64,000 nt of DNA from an uncultured Treponema sp. (GTDB lineage: Bacteria; Spirochaetota; Spirochaetia; Treponematales; Treponemataceae), in NCBI GenBank assembly GCA_946410085.1, contig CAMJZA010000003.1, forward strand, positions 1-64,000, in the 5' to 3' direction. Below are positions 42,786-51,901 of the stretch, one piece after another. Below the pieces are notes generated by a model. That model was not told where the DNA came from, ran no database searches, and saw only the letters and a list, made by a program, of their open reading frames with translations. Both the position numbers and the translations under genes were made by a program. Each line of letters starts with the position of its first letter. The first letter of the stretch is position 1.

Positions 42786-44185
42786 GCGTGTGCCTCCCCG
42801 TGTCCGCCGGTTGCCGCTGTCCCCGATGTACCAGCGGCCGGAGCTGCCGCCTCTGTTCCGTCGGTTGCCGGTACCGGGTCCGGTGCCCCCGATGTACCAG
42901 CGGCGGTTGCTGGCTTCCCGGATTCACCGTCACCGGTGCCTGTTGCCGACTCCCCGCCGGCGCCTGTCACCGCAGCCGGGGCCGCAGCTGCCGCCTCTGT
43001 TCCGGCGCCTGCCGGATGGAGCGGGCCGATTTCCTTGAGGAACTGCTTCCCGATGACGTCCCAGTCCCGGCCGGTCAGGTCAAAGTCGTAGCTCCGGTAC
43101 TTTTCGGCTACCGCTTCCCGCACGGCCTGTATGAAGTCCTCGTAGCGGTAGGTAACGCGCACGCCCGCAGCGGCAAGCTTTTCCGTGTCCGAATAGGCGA
43201 CGATGGGCTTGTGGGCCGCCATTGCCTGATAGTATTTTGCCGTAATGCCGAGCGGCCGGTCCTTATAAAAGTCCGTCACGTAGGGAACCATGACCGCCGT
43301 ACAGTTCGTTATCCAGGCGGGGACTTGCCCGCTCGGTATGCCGGGGATGTAGGTCAGGTTGGGTATCTTTTCCACCCGGTTCAGCACGGCCTTGTCCGGG
43401 TAGTTCGGGCAGATGACGAAGAAATGCAGCTTGGGAAGTTCCCCTGCCGCCCGGTACAGCAGTTCCCACTCAACCCCCCAGGCACCGGCGTAGACAATGC
43501 CCTTCTTTCCCTTCAGGGCTTCCGGTTCGGAATAGCGGCGCATGTAGGGGGCAAGGTCCACGCCGTTGGGCAGGATCGTACAGGATACCTTCCGGTCGAA
43601 TTCCGGGATGACCTGCCTGTATGCTTCCAGCCCCTCGCTGTTGACGAGCAGGACCCGGTCGGCCTTGAGCAGCATGTTCTTCTCCAGCTCCCTGGTCCGC
43701 TCGGGAACCGATGCGTAGACGAGGGGGTCGGAAGGACGGTAGATGATTTTTGCCTGGGGGAAGAGCTTTTTTATCTTATCGACAAAGGCGATTCCCTCGC
43801 AGGACTCAAAGACAAAGCAGTCCGCCCCGGCAAGAAACTTCCTTGCAAATCTCCGGAAGCTCCTGAGCGAATGGCGGAGCAGGAAGTTCATCACGCAGGC
43901 GGGAACAAGCTTTCCGCAGGCGTCCGGGATGCGGAAGGTTGGGAAAGTCACGTTCAGGATGCGCTTGCCTTCTTCCAGTTCGTACACCGCTCCGGCGGAA
44001 AGCTTTTTTATGACCCCGGCATTCAGCTGTTCCCGCTTGAGCAGGAGCCCGTAGTAGGGGCGGGGAAAACTGAAGAATACCGTCTCAAGCCCCGCCCGGC
44101 AGGCCGCTTCCGCAAGCTTGTGAAAGCCGCCCAGCCGCTTTGTGTCCCAGTTATGACTCGTAATGAAAACTATCTTTCCTGCCAT
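42782..44185 (-). CDS. Glycosyltransferase (GT-B fold) with low-complexity tail
   Basis: This 467-aa protein has a GT-B glycosyltransferase body of ~390 residues (KIVFITSHNWDTKRLGGFHK; VLLVNSEGLEAYRQVIPEFD; CTILPNGVDLAPYMRRY; KGIVYAGAWGVEWELLY; DRPLGITAKYYQAMAAHKPI). After HPAG a ~75-residue tail of Ala/Gly/Thr/Pro repeats runs to the stop; such tails are unusual for the family. It is expected to act in cytosolic assembly of a surface glycan together with its neighbours. It overlaps the GtrII-like gene by 4 bp. Confidence 0.8.
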   Translation of the reverse strand: MAGKIVFITSHNWDTKRLGGFHKLAEAACRAGLETVFFSFPRPYYGLLLKREQLNAGVIKKLSAGAVYELEEGKRILNVTFPTFRIPDACGKLVPACVMNFLLRHSLRSFRRFARKFLAGADCFVFESCEGIAFVDKIKKLFPQAKIIYRPSDPLVYASVPERTRELEKNMLLKADRVLLVNSEGLEAYRQVIPEFDRKVSCTILPNGVDLAPYMRRYSEPEALKGKKGIVYAGAWGVEWELLYRAAGELPKLHFFVICPNYPDKAVLNRVEKIPNLTYIPGIPSGQVPAWITNCTAVMVPYVTDFYKDRPLGITAKYYQAMAAHKPIVAYSDTEKLAAAGVRVTYRYEDFIQAVREAVAEKYRSYDFDLTGRDWDVIGKQFLKEIGPLHPAGAGTEAAAAAPAAVTGAGGESATGTGDGESGKPATAAGTSGAPDPVPATDGTEAAAPAAGTSGTAATGGHGEAHA

Positions 44186-44209
44186 TGCATATCTCCTTGC
44201 CTGCCGCCT

Positions 44210-45388
44210 CTAGTTGCCGGACGGGAAAGCGTCTTCCAGTATCCCGCCCAGCTGATCCCGGAACGCATCCGTATAAAAGTACGCCGCCCGCTGCCGGGCC
44301 GCCTGAGACATCCGGGCAAGCAGGGCGGGGTCGCGGGCAAGTTCCTCCGTGCGGGCAAGCAGCTCTGCGGGTGTCGTCCACTTAAAGCCTGCGCCTTCCG
44401 TGACGATTTCCGCCTGCCCGCCCCTGTCTATGACGACGGGAACGCAGCCCGCCCCCATCGCTTCCACGGTCGTCATGCCGAAGTGTTCCATCATATAGGG
44501 GTCGTCCTCGCCGTAGCCCTTGCTGTGCCAGAAGATTTCCGCCCGGGCATACAGGTCTGCCATCGTGTCCCAGGAGGCGTTGGGGTACAGCGTAACGTCG
44601 CCGCTGCTTGTATAGGCACAGATTTTTTCCCAGTAGTCCACGGTGTCGCTCGCGTTGTTGCCGGCGATGACCAGCCGGTAGTTTTCATGCAGGAAGGTGG
44701 AACTGCGGTAGGCGTCTATCAGCAGTTCGAGCTTCTTGGAAGCGTCAATCCTGCTGCACACGAGGATCAGTTTTTCCTTGGGCAGGCCCCGGTCGGGGAC
44801 GGGGGCAATCGGCGGGTAGAGGAGCCGTATTTTGTCCCGGGGGATGTCCGGCCAGTACTGTTCGAGGTAGCCCTGCGTGAAGGTCGAATTGGGAAGGAAT
44901 GCGTCGTAGGAGGCGGCAAAGGCCCGGTGCCGCAGTGCGTGCAGGAAGCGTGCCGGCAGGGATTCCGGTCCGTCCGGCTGCATCGGGAAATGGATGACCG
45001 CTATGTTGCGTTTTGCCCTGAACGTGAGGTAGCCCCGGCTGCAGTAGAAGAAAAGGTCAAAGCCCCGGGAACCTGCCGAAAGCCGCCGCCGGAACAGGAG
45101 GCGTCCGAGCCGCCCTGCCGTCCCGCCCGGAGCGGTGCCTGCATCGGACACCGGCTTCAGGTGAACCCTGTCCGGGTCAAACGTAACCCCGTAGCGTTCG
45201 TTCATGAGCGCGCAGAATGCAGCGTCACCCTCGTAATCGGCCGGGGCATGACATTCGGACACGAAGGAGACGGCAGCCTCCGGGTAGAGTTCCGCAAGGG
45301 CCGCCGCCATCCTGACGGTGTAGGCCTCCGTTCCTCCCCGGTTATAAAGCACCTCGTGAATGTAAAGACCGATGTTCCTGGGCTGCAT
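44210..45388 (-). CDS. Glycosyltransferase family 4
   Basis: This 392-aa GT-B enzyme has an N-terminal acceptor lobe (NIGLYIHEVLYNRGGTEAYT), the nucleotide-sugar lobe (KLILVCSRIDASKKLELLID), and the family-4 ending HSKGYGEDDPYMMEHFGMTT then VEAMGAGCVPVVIDRGGQAE (E-x7-E motif). It is first in the glycan operon, 24 bp before the next glycosyltransferase. The donor sugar is unknown. Confidence 0.9.
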   Translation of the reverse strand: MQPRNIGLYIHEVLYNRGGTEAYTVRMAAALAELYPEAAVSFVSECHAPADYEGDAAFCALMNERYGVTFDPDRVHLKPVSDAGTAPGGTAGRLGRLLFRRRLSAGSRGFDLFFYCSRGYLTFRAKRNIAVIHFPMQPDGPESLPARFLHALRHRAFAASYDAFLPNSTFTQGYLEQYWPDIPRDKIRLLYPPIAPVPDRGLPKEKLILVCSRIDASKKLELLIDAYRSSTFLHENYRLVIAGNNASDTVDYWEKICAYTSSGDVTLYPNASWDTMADLYARAEIFWHSKGYGEDDPYMMEHFGMTTVEAMGAGCVPVVIDRGGQAEIVTEGAGFKWTTPAELLARTEELARDPALLARMSQAARQRAAYFYTDAFRDQLGGILEDAFPSGN

Positions 45389-45474
45389 ACGTGCCTTTCA
45401 GTGTATCGTATTTCGGCGGTAAGCACAAGTTTAGGGCCGGTCTTGCCGGTTCCGTAATGTAAGGAAAGAAGCAC

Positions 45475-45504
45475 AAAAAAGCCCGCCGGCGGAGGCCGGA
45501 GGGC
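45475..45504 (-). terminator. Rho-independent terminator after lipoprotein gene
   Basis: On the minus strand a GC stem (GCCC-T-CCGGC paired with GCCGG-C-GGGC) is followed by six T. It lies 73 bp after the lipoprotein stop (45577) and before the glycan operon start (45388). Confidence 0.75.
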
Positions 45505-45576
45505 CCGGGACCAACGGCCGGAGGCGGTGTACCGCCCTGCCGGGCAGCAGGGACGGCGCACTGCCGCCGGCTCGGA

Positions 45577-46140
45577 TTACTGGTAGCTGGTGGACATGCT
45601 TCCCGAGCTCGGGGCGCTGCCTTCCGTGAACACCTTATCACTGGTAATCCTAGTGTAGCTAAGCATAGACATATCTTGGCTTGACCCATCGAATTTGAAG
45701 CTGTTGCCATCAATTATTGTGGTAGTATCGGTGAAATCTGCTCCACCACCAATACCAGGCCAAGTAAAGGATATCGTATTGCCACTGATGGAATACGTAA
45801 TGTCTGTGCTGGTGTAACTGCTACCATTCCAGCTAAAGTATTTTGCGGCAGTGTCGGAGGTCCCCGTGATGTAGCTCCAGTTTGTGTATGTCTTTATATA
45901 TTTGGTATAGGTACTGCCGTCAGACTTCGTCTGGGTGCTGCTGTATTCGAACGTGTCCGTATACGACGCGCACACAAAGGTCTTGCCGTTGAGCGTGGTA
46001 ATCGTACCTGCTCCTGTCGGTGCAACTGCTGCTCCGCCATCGTCGTCATCGCTGTTTCCGTTGTTGCAGGCAGTCAGCAGGCAGACTGCCGTCAGGGATG
46101 CCAGCATGAGGGCCAGCAGGCCGTTCCGTTTCATTTTCAT
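45577..46140 (-). CDS. Small lipoprotein of unknown function
   Basis: This 187-aa protein has a lipoprotein signal (MKMKRNGLLALMLASLTAVC then LLTACNN, Cys at ~25), an acidic spacer (SDDDDGG), and a Ser/Thr/Tyr-rich beta domain (TLNGKTFVCASYTDTFEYSS, then YSISGNTISFTWPGIGG), similar in character to the small lipocalin-like lipoproteins expanded in treponemes. It has its own terminator downstream. A run of eight C (46206-46213) lies ~66 bp upstream of the start; on the coding strand this is poly-G. Confidence 0.75.
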   Translation of the reverse strand: MKMKRNGLLALMLASLTAVCLLTACNNGNSDDDDGGAAVAPTGAGTITTLNGKTFVCASYTDTFEYSSTQTKSDGSTYTKYIKTYTNWSYITGTSDTAAKYFSWNGSSYTSTDITYSISGNTISFTWPGIGGGADFTDTTTIIDGNSFKFDGSSQDMSMLSYTRITSDKVFTEGSAPSSGSMSTSYQ

Positions 46141-46730
46141 TATCGTTCCTCGTCTGTTTTGTAAAAGTAGGGCGGTATTTCATTATATTGTCTGATAATG
46201 CAATACCCCCCCCTACTATACTAGGGCATATTCTGCCGTAATGTCAAGGGAAAAAGCGTCATTTTCAGAGAATTTTTGTATTTTCCGGGCTTTTGCGCAG
46301 GCGGACCGTCTCCTGCCCTGGAGAGGGTGTCGCTCCCGTCCTGGAGAGGGTTCGTATACAGCCCTGGAGAGAGTCCGTATACAGTCCTGGAGAGAGTCTG
46401 TATACAGCCCTGGAGAGGGTCTGTATACAGGCCATGCATCGGTCTGTTGCATTGCGGGGCACTTGAAGATCCGCCTCGGGCTGCCTTGCCTCAGGCTGCG
46501 GACGGCCGGAGTGGGTACTGCCTGGCGGGGCTTTTTTGCGTTTTTTCCAGTTTTTTCCTGCAAAGTGTACAAAAAGAGCATTCCTCCACAGATAAGCAGG
46601 TACAAGCACGCAGGGCTTGAGCACAGCACAAGCCCTGCATTCGCCATGCCCGTCAGGCACCCGGCGGGCGTGGTGCAGGGGGCTCCTGCCCCCTCTTGTG
46701 CCTCACGCACAATTATGTGGAGGAAAACGT
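46141..46730. other. Intergenic region with poly-C tract and 23-bp array
   Basis: No gene is supported in these 590 bp, although repeat-derived frames are open on both strands. It holds the promoter region of the lipoprotein gene, the C8 tract (46206-46213), the 23-bp tandem array (46317-46431), a GC/T-rich stretch with TTTTTTGCG and TTTTTTCC words (46537-46560), and the leader of the Rpn gene. Confidence 0.6.
46317..46431. repeat. 23-bp tandem repeat, five units
   Basis: Units begin at 46317, 46340, 46363, 46386 and 46409, exactly 23 bp apart, with consensus CCTGGAGAGRGTYYGTATACAG-C. The first unit is diverged in its second half. Each of the others contains GTATAC, often extended to the palindrome CTGTATACAG. 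Spacing is close to two helical turns, and there are no unique spacers as in CRISPR. Confidence 0.9.
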
Positions 46731-47639
46731 ATGCAGAACATGCAGAATAATCAGAATCCAAATGAATTCAGGCGGCTGAACCCCCGCCTTGACTTCAACT
46801 TCAAGGGCATCTTTACGCAGGACAGACCGGAATCCCGGATCGCCCTCAAGTCCTTCCTTTCCGCCATGATCGGCGAGGAAGTGACGGAAGTCACCGTAAA
46901 GGAAAACGAGCCGGCCGGCCAGTACGAGGAACAGCGGGGTATCCGCTACGACATAAACTGCGTATTTGCCGACGGTACCAAGGCACAGATCGAAATGCAG
47001 GGCTATGACCGGGAAACAGACTACGGCAGGCGGGCTGAATACTACGTTTCACGGCTGGTCAGCTCAGTGGCCATGGTGGGAGACGACTGGGGAAACCTGC
47101 CCAGGGCCTACCAGATATCCGTACTGAATTTCAAGTACGACACCGGCAACGAGTCTTTCCTGCACCGCTACGTGCTGGCAGACATGACGGACGGGGCAAC
47201 GCTGGAGGGTGTCATCAACGTGATATTCCTTGAGCTTCCCAAACTGCCTCCGGTTAACGACGACACGGATATTGAAAGCTTGCCAAGCGCGGTGAAATGG
47301 GGTAAATTTATACAGGAAGCGGACAATCCTGACAAGCAGGATTTGATAGACAGGCTCTCGAAGAGCGAGGAGGGAATCATGAGTGCAGATGCAATGCTGA
47401 GGACCTTAAACAATACTGACTGGCGGTGGATTGAGCAGGGAAAGATTTTCGGAGATGAGTGTGACCGCATTACCGGCCTGCACAATGCGGAACGCCGGGG
47501 AGAACGAAATAAGGCCCTGTCTGCCGCCCGGAATATGCTGGCAGACAAGCTTCCGCCAGAGAAAATTGCGCAGTATACCGGCTTGTCAGCCGGAGACATA
47601 CAGGCACTCGCAGCAGAGCCTGCCGTCCAAGGGATGTAG
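46731..47639 (+). CDS. Rpn-family recombination-promoting nuclease/putative transposase
   Basis: This 302-aa protein starts at the ATG at 46731 behind GGAGG; longer upstream frames cross non-coding sequence. The PD-(D/E)xK-like core is visible: LDFNFKGIFTQDRPESRIAL, then GIRYDINCVFADGTKAQIEM (Asp ... Glu-x-Gln) and YYVSRLVSSVAMVGDDW. The C-terminus has helices and a short HTH-like end (IAQYTGLSAGDIQAL). Rpn proteins are multicopy DNA nucleases linked to horizontal transfer and, in some studies, to phage defence. It sits after the 23-bp array. Confidence 0.85.
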   Translation: MQNMQNNQNPNEFRRLNPRLDFNFKGIFTQDRPESRIALKSFLSAMIGEEVTEVTVKENEPAGQYEEQRGIRYDINCVFADGTKAQIEMQGYDRETDYGRRAEYYVSRLVSSVAMVGDDWGNLPRAYQISVLNFKYDTGNESFLHRYVLADMTDGATLEGVINVIFLELPKLPPVNDDTDIESLPSAVKWGKFIQEADNPDKQDLIDRLSKSEEGIMSADAMLRTLNNTDWRWIEQGKIFGDECDRITGLHNAERRGERNKALSAARNMLADKLPPEKIAQYTGLSAGDIQALAAEPAVQGM

Positions 47640-47744
47640 CCCCGGCCACGGCAATGCCGTGGTCAATGAGGGCCCTGCGGCCTTTCACGGACAGATAGCC
47701 CCGACTGAAAGTTCAACAGGCGTGGCTCCGCCCGGCGGCCCGCC

Positions 47745-47773
47745 TTGACAGCACCTGTCTCTTTCTATAGAAT
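47745..47773 (+). promoter_or_regulatory. Sigma-70 promoter of icd
   Basis: Consensus TTGACA (47745-47750), 17 nt, TAGAAT (47768-47773), about 65 nt before the icd start; one of the best matches in the window. Confidence 0.65.
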
Positions 47774-47838
47774 TCGGCAACGACTGTATGCGTTTCATGC
47801 TGTCCATACATTCCATCCATAATCTTACGGAGAAAACC

Positions 47839-49035
47839 ATGGCAAAGATACAGATGAAGAACGCCGTCGCGGAACTCGACGGCGACGAGATGACCCGGGT
47901 CCTCTGGCAGGTCATAAAGGACAGGCTCCTGACCCCCTACGTTGACCTCAAGACCGAGTACTACGACCTGTCGATTACCGAGCGCGACAGGACCGACGAC
48001 AAGGTGACCTACGAGGCGGCGGAAGCCATCCGCAGGCTCGGCGTGGGCGTCAAGTGTGCGACGATCACGAGCAACGCCGCCCGCATGGAAGAGTACAAGC
48101 TCACCCACCTGACCCCCAGCCCCAACGGCATCCTGCGCGGCGAGCTGGACGGCACGGTCTTCCGCGCCCCGATTTTCGTCAGGAACATCCACTGCAACGT
48201 CAAGAGCTGGGTCAAGCCCATCGTGCTGGGCCGCCACGCCTACGGCGACGTGTACAAGAACTGCGAGATCCGCACCCCCTGCGCGGGCAAGGCGGAGCTC
48301 GTCTTTACCGGGGCGGACGGAAAGGAAATCCGCAAGACGATCATGGAGATGAAGGGCCCCGGCATCTTGCAGGGCATCCACAACCTGGACTCTTCCATAG
48401 AAAGCTTTGCCCGCTGCTGCTTCAACTACGCCCTTGACCAGAAGATAAGCGTCTGGTTCGGCGCGAAGGACACGATCAGCAAGACCTACGACGGCCGCTT
48501 CAAGGAGATAATGCAGCAGGTCTTTGACAGGGAGTTCAAGGCCAGGTTCGACGCAGCGGGCCTGGAATACTTCTACACGCTGATTGACGATGCGGTCGCC
48601 CGCGTGATGAAGACCGACGGCGGCTTCCTCTGGGCATGCAAGAACTACGACGGCGACGTGATGAGCGACATGATTGCTTCCGCCTGCGGCAGCCTTGCGA
48701 TGATGACGAGCGTCCTCGTGAGCCCGAGCGGGCAGTTCGAGTACGAGGCGAGCCACGGCACGGTGCAGAAGCACTACTACCGCTATCAGAAGGGCGAGAA
48801 GACGAGCACCAACCCGGTTGCCCTGATCTTCGCCTGGACCGGCGCGCTTGCCAAGCGGGCGGAACTGGACGGCACCCCCGAGCTCGCAGACTTCGCCCAT
48901 AAGCTTGAGAAGGCGACGCTCGGCACGATCGAGGACGGCATCATGACCGGCGACCTCGCCCGCCTTGCCGACCCCGCCGCCAAGAAGATCGTCAACAGCT
49001 GGGAGTTCATCGACGAGATAGCCGCCAGGCTGTAG
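47839..49035 (+). CDS. icd: NADP-dependent isocitrate dehydrogenase
   Basis: This 398-aa protein starts behind GGAG, with MAKIQMKNAVAELDGDEMTR, the eukaryote-like (type II) homodimeric form. Substrate and metal motifs are present: LTPSPNGILRGELDGTVFR (the active-site Ser/Asn/Arg block), RHAYGDVYKNCEI, KNYDGDVMSDMIASACGSLA (dehydrogenase signature) and EASHGTVQKHYY. It makes 2-oxoglutarate and NADPH from isocitrate in the cytosol. Full length, no defects. It has its own promoter and no TCA-cycle neighbours in the window, so it probably serves glutamate or NADPH supply. Confidence 0.95.
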   Translation: MAKIQMKNAVAELDGDEMTRVLWQVIKDRLLTPYVDLKTEYYDLSITERDRTDDKVTYEAAEAIRRLGVGVKCATITSNAARMEEYKLTHLTPSPNGILRGELDGTVFRAPIFVRNIHCNVKSWVKPIVLGRHAYGDVYKNCEIRTPCAGKAELVFTGADGKEIRKTIMEMKGPGILQGIHNLDSSIESFARCCFNYALDQKISVWFGAKDTISKTYDGRFKEIMQQVFDREFKARFDAAGLEYFYTLIDDAVARVMKTDGGFLWACKNYDGDVMSDMIASACGSLAMMTSVLVSPSGQFEYEASHGTVQKHYYRYQKGEKTSTNPVALIFAWTGALAKRAELDGTPELADFAHKLEKATLGTIEDGIMTGDLARLADPAAKKIVNSWEFIDEIAARL

Positions 49036-49161
49036 CCGGACTATGGGCTGCCTGTCGAAGGCGGCCCGCCCGTGGACCGCGTGCTGCCCGCGGGCGGACA
49101 TCAGGAAAACCGTGCCCGCTATCAGGATTGCCTGCCGCGTTTTCTCAGACACCCTCATCCC

Positions 49162-50298
49162 CTATGCGTACTGCCGTGAAATGCGCTCCTCGGGATCCGT
49201 GCTGAGCAGATAGAGCGCGAAGGCAAACAGCCACTCAAGCGGCTTCATCAGGACATAGACCGCATCGGCACGGAGCGGTGTCGTGATGAGCCGTGAGATC
49301 GGGTAGCCATGCGCATCGTAGAAGCGGCGGATCTTTCCATGCGGGCGCGGGGCTCTTTCCGCAAGCAGTTCCTCGAACGCGTTCGCCACCATGAGCTGGC
49401 GGTTCACGACGATGCTTACCCCCCTGCGCTTTCCCATGCGGAGCGGCTTCACGAGCTTTCTGTGCCCGCCCGCGGCAACCGTGCAAAGATAATGCCCGTC
49501 ATAGTCAAGCGGCGGAGGCGGAATCTGGGAAGAAAAGGTCCAGTCCGCCGTCATCGTAAACATCTTTGCGCAGCCGTCCGCCCCCTGTCCGAACAGGATA
49601 AGAACGGCTTCTGTCAGCATCACAAGAGGGACGAGGGCGGCGAACGTTGCGACGGACCAGTGCGAAGCCTTCCTCAAAAACGAATACAGCCGTTTAAGGA
49701 CGGAAGAACGCGACCTTTCTATCTTTCCGTCCATAAGCGGAATCTGCGCCAGGACCTGGGCGCGGACATGATAAAGCGAAATCAAGAGAACATTGAAATG
49801 GAACAGCAGAGGCATGCTCTCTATAAAACCCGCGAAATACGGCGGGGATTTCATGAAGAAGAGCGGCGCGAGCTGCAGGCAGAACAAGACGCTCAGCACA
49901 TTCCCGAGCAGGACGCCCGCCAGAGAAAAAGCCGCGGCAATCGGAGAAAGCTTCCGCGCAGGAACAAGGGCAATCGTAAGGAGAGAGACAATTCCGACCG
50001 CAATCAAAGTCAAGAACGAAAAAAGATACTCCCCGGAAAGCGGGGAATGATACGCCCCCTCAATAACCTCCTCGTTCCATTCCGCATCAGTCACGTCAAA
50101 GACAACTGCATGCACCCAATAAAAAGCAATTCCCAGAATCAACGTGAGGAACAGCAGGACCCGGGGGATAAGCTTGCGTCCGGCGAACAAATTCCAGAGG
50201 TTGAGGAAGCTGAGAACGAAAGGTATTCCTATAAAAATTGCGAACAAAATAATCACACACATAAACATTTCCACCAGGTTGAGGAAGGTGAAGTCCAT
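49162..50298 (-). CDS. Membrane protein of DUF6688 type
   Basis: This 378-aa protein has seven to eight hydrophobic segments in its first ~260 residues (MFMCVIILFAIFIGIPFVLS at the start), then a soluble C-terminal part DYDGHYLCTVAAGGHRKLVK, RRGVSIVVNRQLMVANAFEE and YDAHGYPISRLI, which is typical of the DUF6688 family. Function unknown. It follows the DUF4153-type gene by 20 bp on the same strand, so the two are probably co-transcribed. Confidence 0.7.
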   Translation of the reverse strand: MDFTFLNLVEMFMCVIILFAIFIGIPFVLSFLNLWNLFAGRKLIPRVLLFLTLILGIAFYWVHAVVFDVTDAEWNEEVIEGAYHSPLSGEYLFSFLTLIAVGIVSLLTIALVPARKLSPIAAAFSLAGVLLGNVLSVLFCLQLAPLFFMKSPPYFAGFIESMPLLFHFNVLLISLYHVRAQVLAQIPLMDGKIERSRSSVLKRLYSFLRKASHWSVATFAALVPLVMLTEAVLILFGQGADGCAKMFTMTADWTFSSQIPPPPLDYDGHYLCTVAAGGHRKLVKPLRMGKRRGVSIVVNRQLMVANAFEELLAERAPRPHGKIRRFYDAHGYPISRLITTPLRADAVYVLMKPLEWLFAFALYLLSTDPEERISRQYA

Positions 50299-50318
50299 CT
50301 CCGGCCCCGGCCCTTGTC

Positions 50319-51863
50319 TTACTCTTGCACAATCCTCCGCGCCCGTGCGCGGGAAAAGTTCCAGCTGCGGGGCGTGAAGGGCTTGTCCCCGAGTTTTTCC
50401 CTGAGCACATCGCGGTAGTCGAACGACTCCGCCACATGCCGCCCCAGCGCATCACAGGCGAAATCCACGCACAGCATACCTGCGCGCTCAAAGGCGGAGG
50501 CGGCATCGCAGGAGGTCTTCCGGGCAAGCATCTCAAGTTCGGTGATGTCCCGGAACGACAGCTTTGTCCCGTCCTGCTCCAGTCGCGACAGGTTGTAGTC
50601 CGCTATCCAGTAGTCAGGTCGGGCGAGCGAGAGGGCGACGTAGCAGGCGCAGGTGACGGCAAAGCCGTAGCGGAAGAGGGGGAAGCGGCGCGAGAAGACC
50701 TGCGCGGCCTGACCCGCAAGCAGAAGTGACAGGACGGCGAGCGTCCACAGGACGAGCACGCGCAGGAAGGTCAGCTGCCCGTAGTGGCCGATGTAGCGGA
50801 ACATGCGGAGGGCGGCGGAGGCTATCATCGCGTATGTGCAGGCGCAGAAGACGGAGAGCAGGACCTTGAGCGGGGCACAGTCCCCGAAGCGGGCGAGGAC
50901 CGCCTGCACGATTATGACGTTTATGACGCTGACCGCTAGCAGCTGGAAGAATCCCTCCCGAGCAGTCCCGGCATACGACGCCCCATCAGGCGGCGGGACG
51001 AACTGGCTCAGGACGAAGCTTATGTAGACGAGGCAGAAAAGGGTCAGGGCGGTCAGCGCGACGGCGGCCGGGAACTGCCGCCTCTCCTTCACATCGGAAG
51101 GGAGATTTCCCTTGAGCAGGAAGCGGCTCGTGCAGTAGGCGACAAGGACCGACGCGGCGGAAAAGAGGCATACCCTCATGGCGGGGCCCGGCTGCACATG
51201 ACCGAACAGCCAGCCCAGCTGCGCCGCGTAGCGTTCGTCCGCCGAGCAGAGCAGGCTTATGACGACCGCGAGCAGGGGGGCGGAGATCGCCGCGCCCGCA
51301 AGCGCGTAAATGACGGTCCTGCTCCCCTTCCCGGCCTCCCGCCTCCAGACCAGCAGGTCGCTCACCGCATCCCCCAGGGATTCAACCGTGCCGCCTGCGC
51401 AGCGGATCATGCGGGCAAAGTATGTCCCGAGCCGCCAGAGCCTGTCATCGCAGAAGTTGTGGAGCAGGGCGACCGCGAGGACAAGGCATATCCCTATGTT
51501 GTTGCAGGTGATGATGAAGGCGTTGTCCGTCAGGCAGTCCGACAGGGCGAGCAGCAGCATGACCGCGAAGCAGAAGAGGCTTCCCCGCTTGGGCTTCTGT
51601 ATGCCCGAAAGCCGCATGACATGACGGAAGAAGGCTATGACGGCAATGACAAAGAGAGGCATCGTCACGGAAGCGGGGTTACCGTAGACGAGTATAGTAG
51701 CGAGCAGTCCGAGCACGAGCGCGGGCAGGGCAAGACCCCTCCATATCCTGACCCGTTCCGCGCGGGCTTCCTCGCTTTCCTCCGGCACATTGCTGACGGC
51801 ATCCGGCGAGGCGGCGTCGGCCTCCCGCTTCCTCATAGACTCAATGCTTTCATCATTGTCCAT
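50319..51863 (-). CDS. Polytopic membrane protein (DUF4153/DUF4173-like)
   Basis: This 514-aa protein has an acidic N-terminal tail and about 11 membrane segments followed by a soluble C-terminal part (RPDYWIADYNLSRLEQDGTK, then LRHVAESFDYRDVL in paraphrase of the visible region). The layout, with the DYWIADYNL-type motif at the end of the membrane region, fits the DUF4153/DUF4173 group found with YozG-like regulators. Function unknown. It ends in an operon that begins with DUF2975 and the HTH gene. Confidence 0.7.
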   Translation of the reverse strand: MDNDESIESMRKREADAASPDAVSNVPEESEEARAERVRIWRGLALPALVLGLLATILVYGNPASVTMPLFVIAVIAFFRHVMRLSGIQKPKRGSLFCFAVMLLLALSDCLTDNAFIITCNNIGICLVLAVALLHNFCDDRLWRLGTYFARMIRCAGGTVESLGDAVSDLLVWRREAGKGSRTVIYALAGAAISAPLLAVVISLLCSADERYAAQLGWLFGHVQPGPAMRVCLFSAASVLVAYCTSRFLLKGNLPSDVKERRQFPAAVALTALTLFCLVYISFVLSQFVPPPDGASYAGTAREGFFQLLAVSVINVIIVQAVLARFGDCAPLKVLLSVFCACTYAMIASAALRMFRYIGHYGQLTFLRVLVLWTLAVLSLLLAGQAAQVFSRRFPLFRYGFAVTCACYVALSLARPDYWIADYNLSRLEQDGTKLSFRDITELEMLARKTSCDAASAFERAGMLCVDFACDALGRHVAESFDYRDVLREKLGDKPFTPRSWNFSRARARRIVQE

Positions 51864-51901
51864 TCTTAGTTTCCCCCTTCATTCTGACTGTCTTGACTGT
51901 C

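Noticed and set aside
46216-46761. Minus-strand open frames across the 23-bp repeat (peptides rich in LSPGLYTDSL)
   Set aside because: They are open only because the 23-bp unit lacks stops; no ribosome-binding site and no homologous domain.
47713-49158. Long antisense frame opposite icd (481 codons)
   Set aside because: A shadow of GC-rich codon usage; His/Val/Ala-rich with no domain. The same applies to 55888-57630, 22047-22976, 30677-31292 and 40230-41813.
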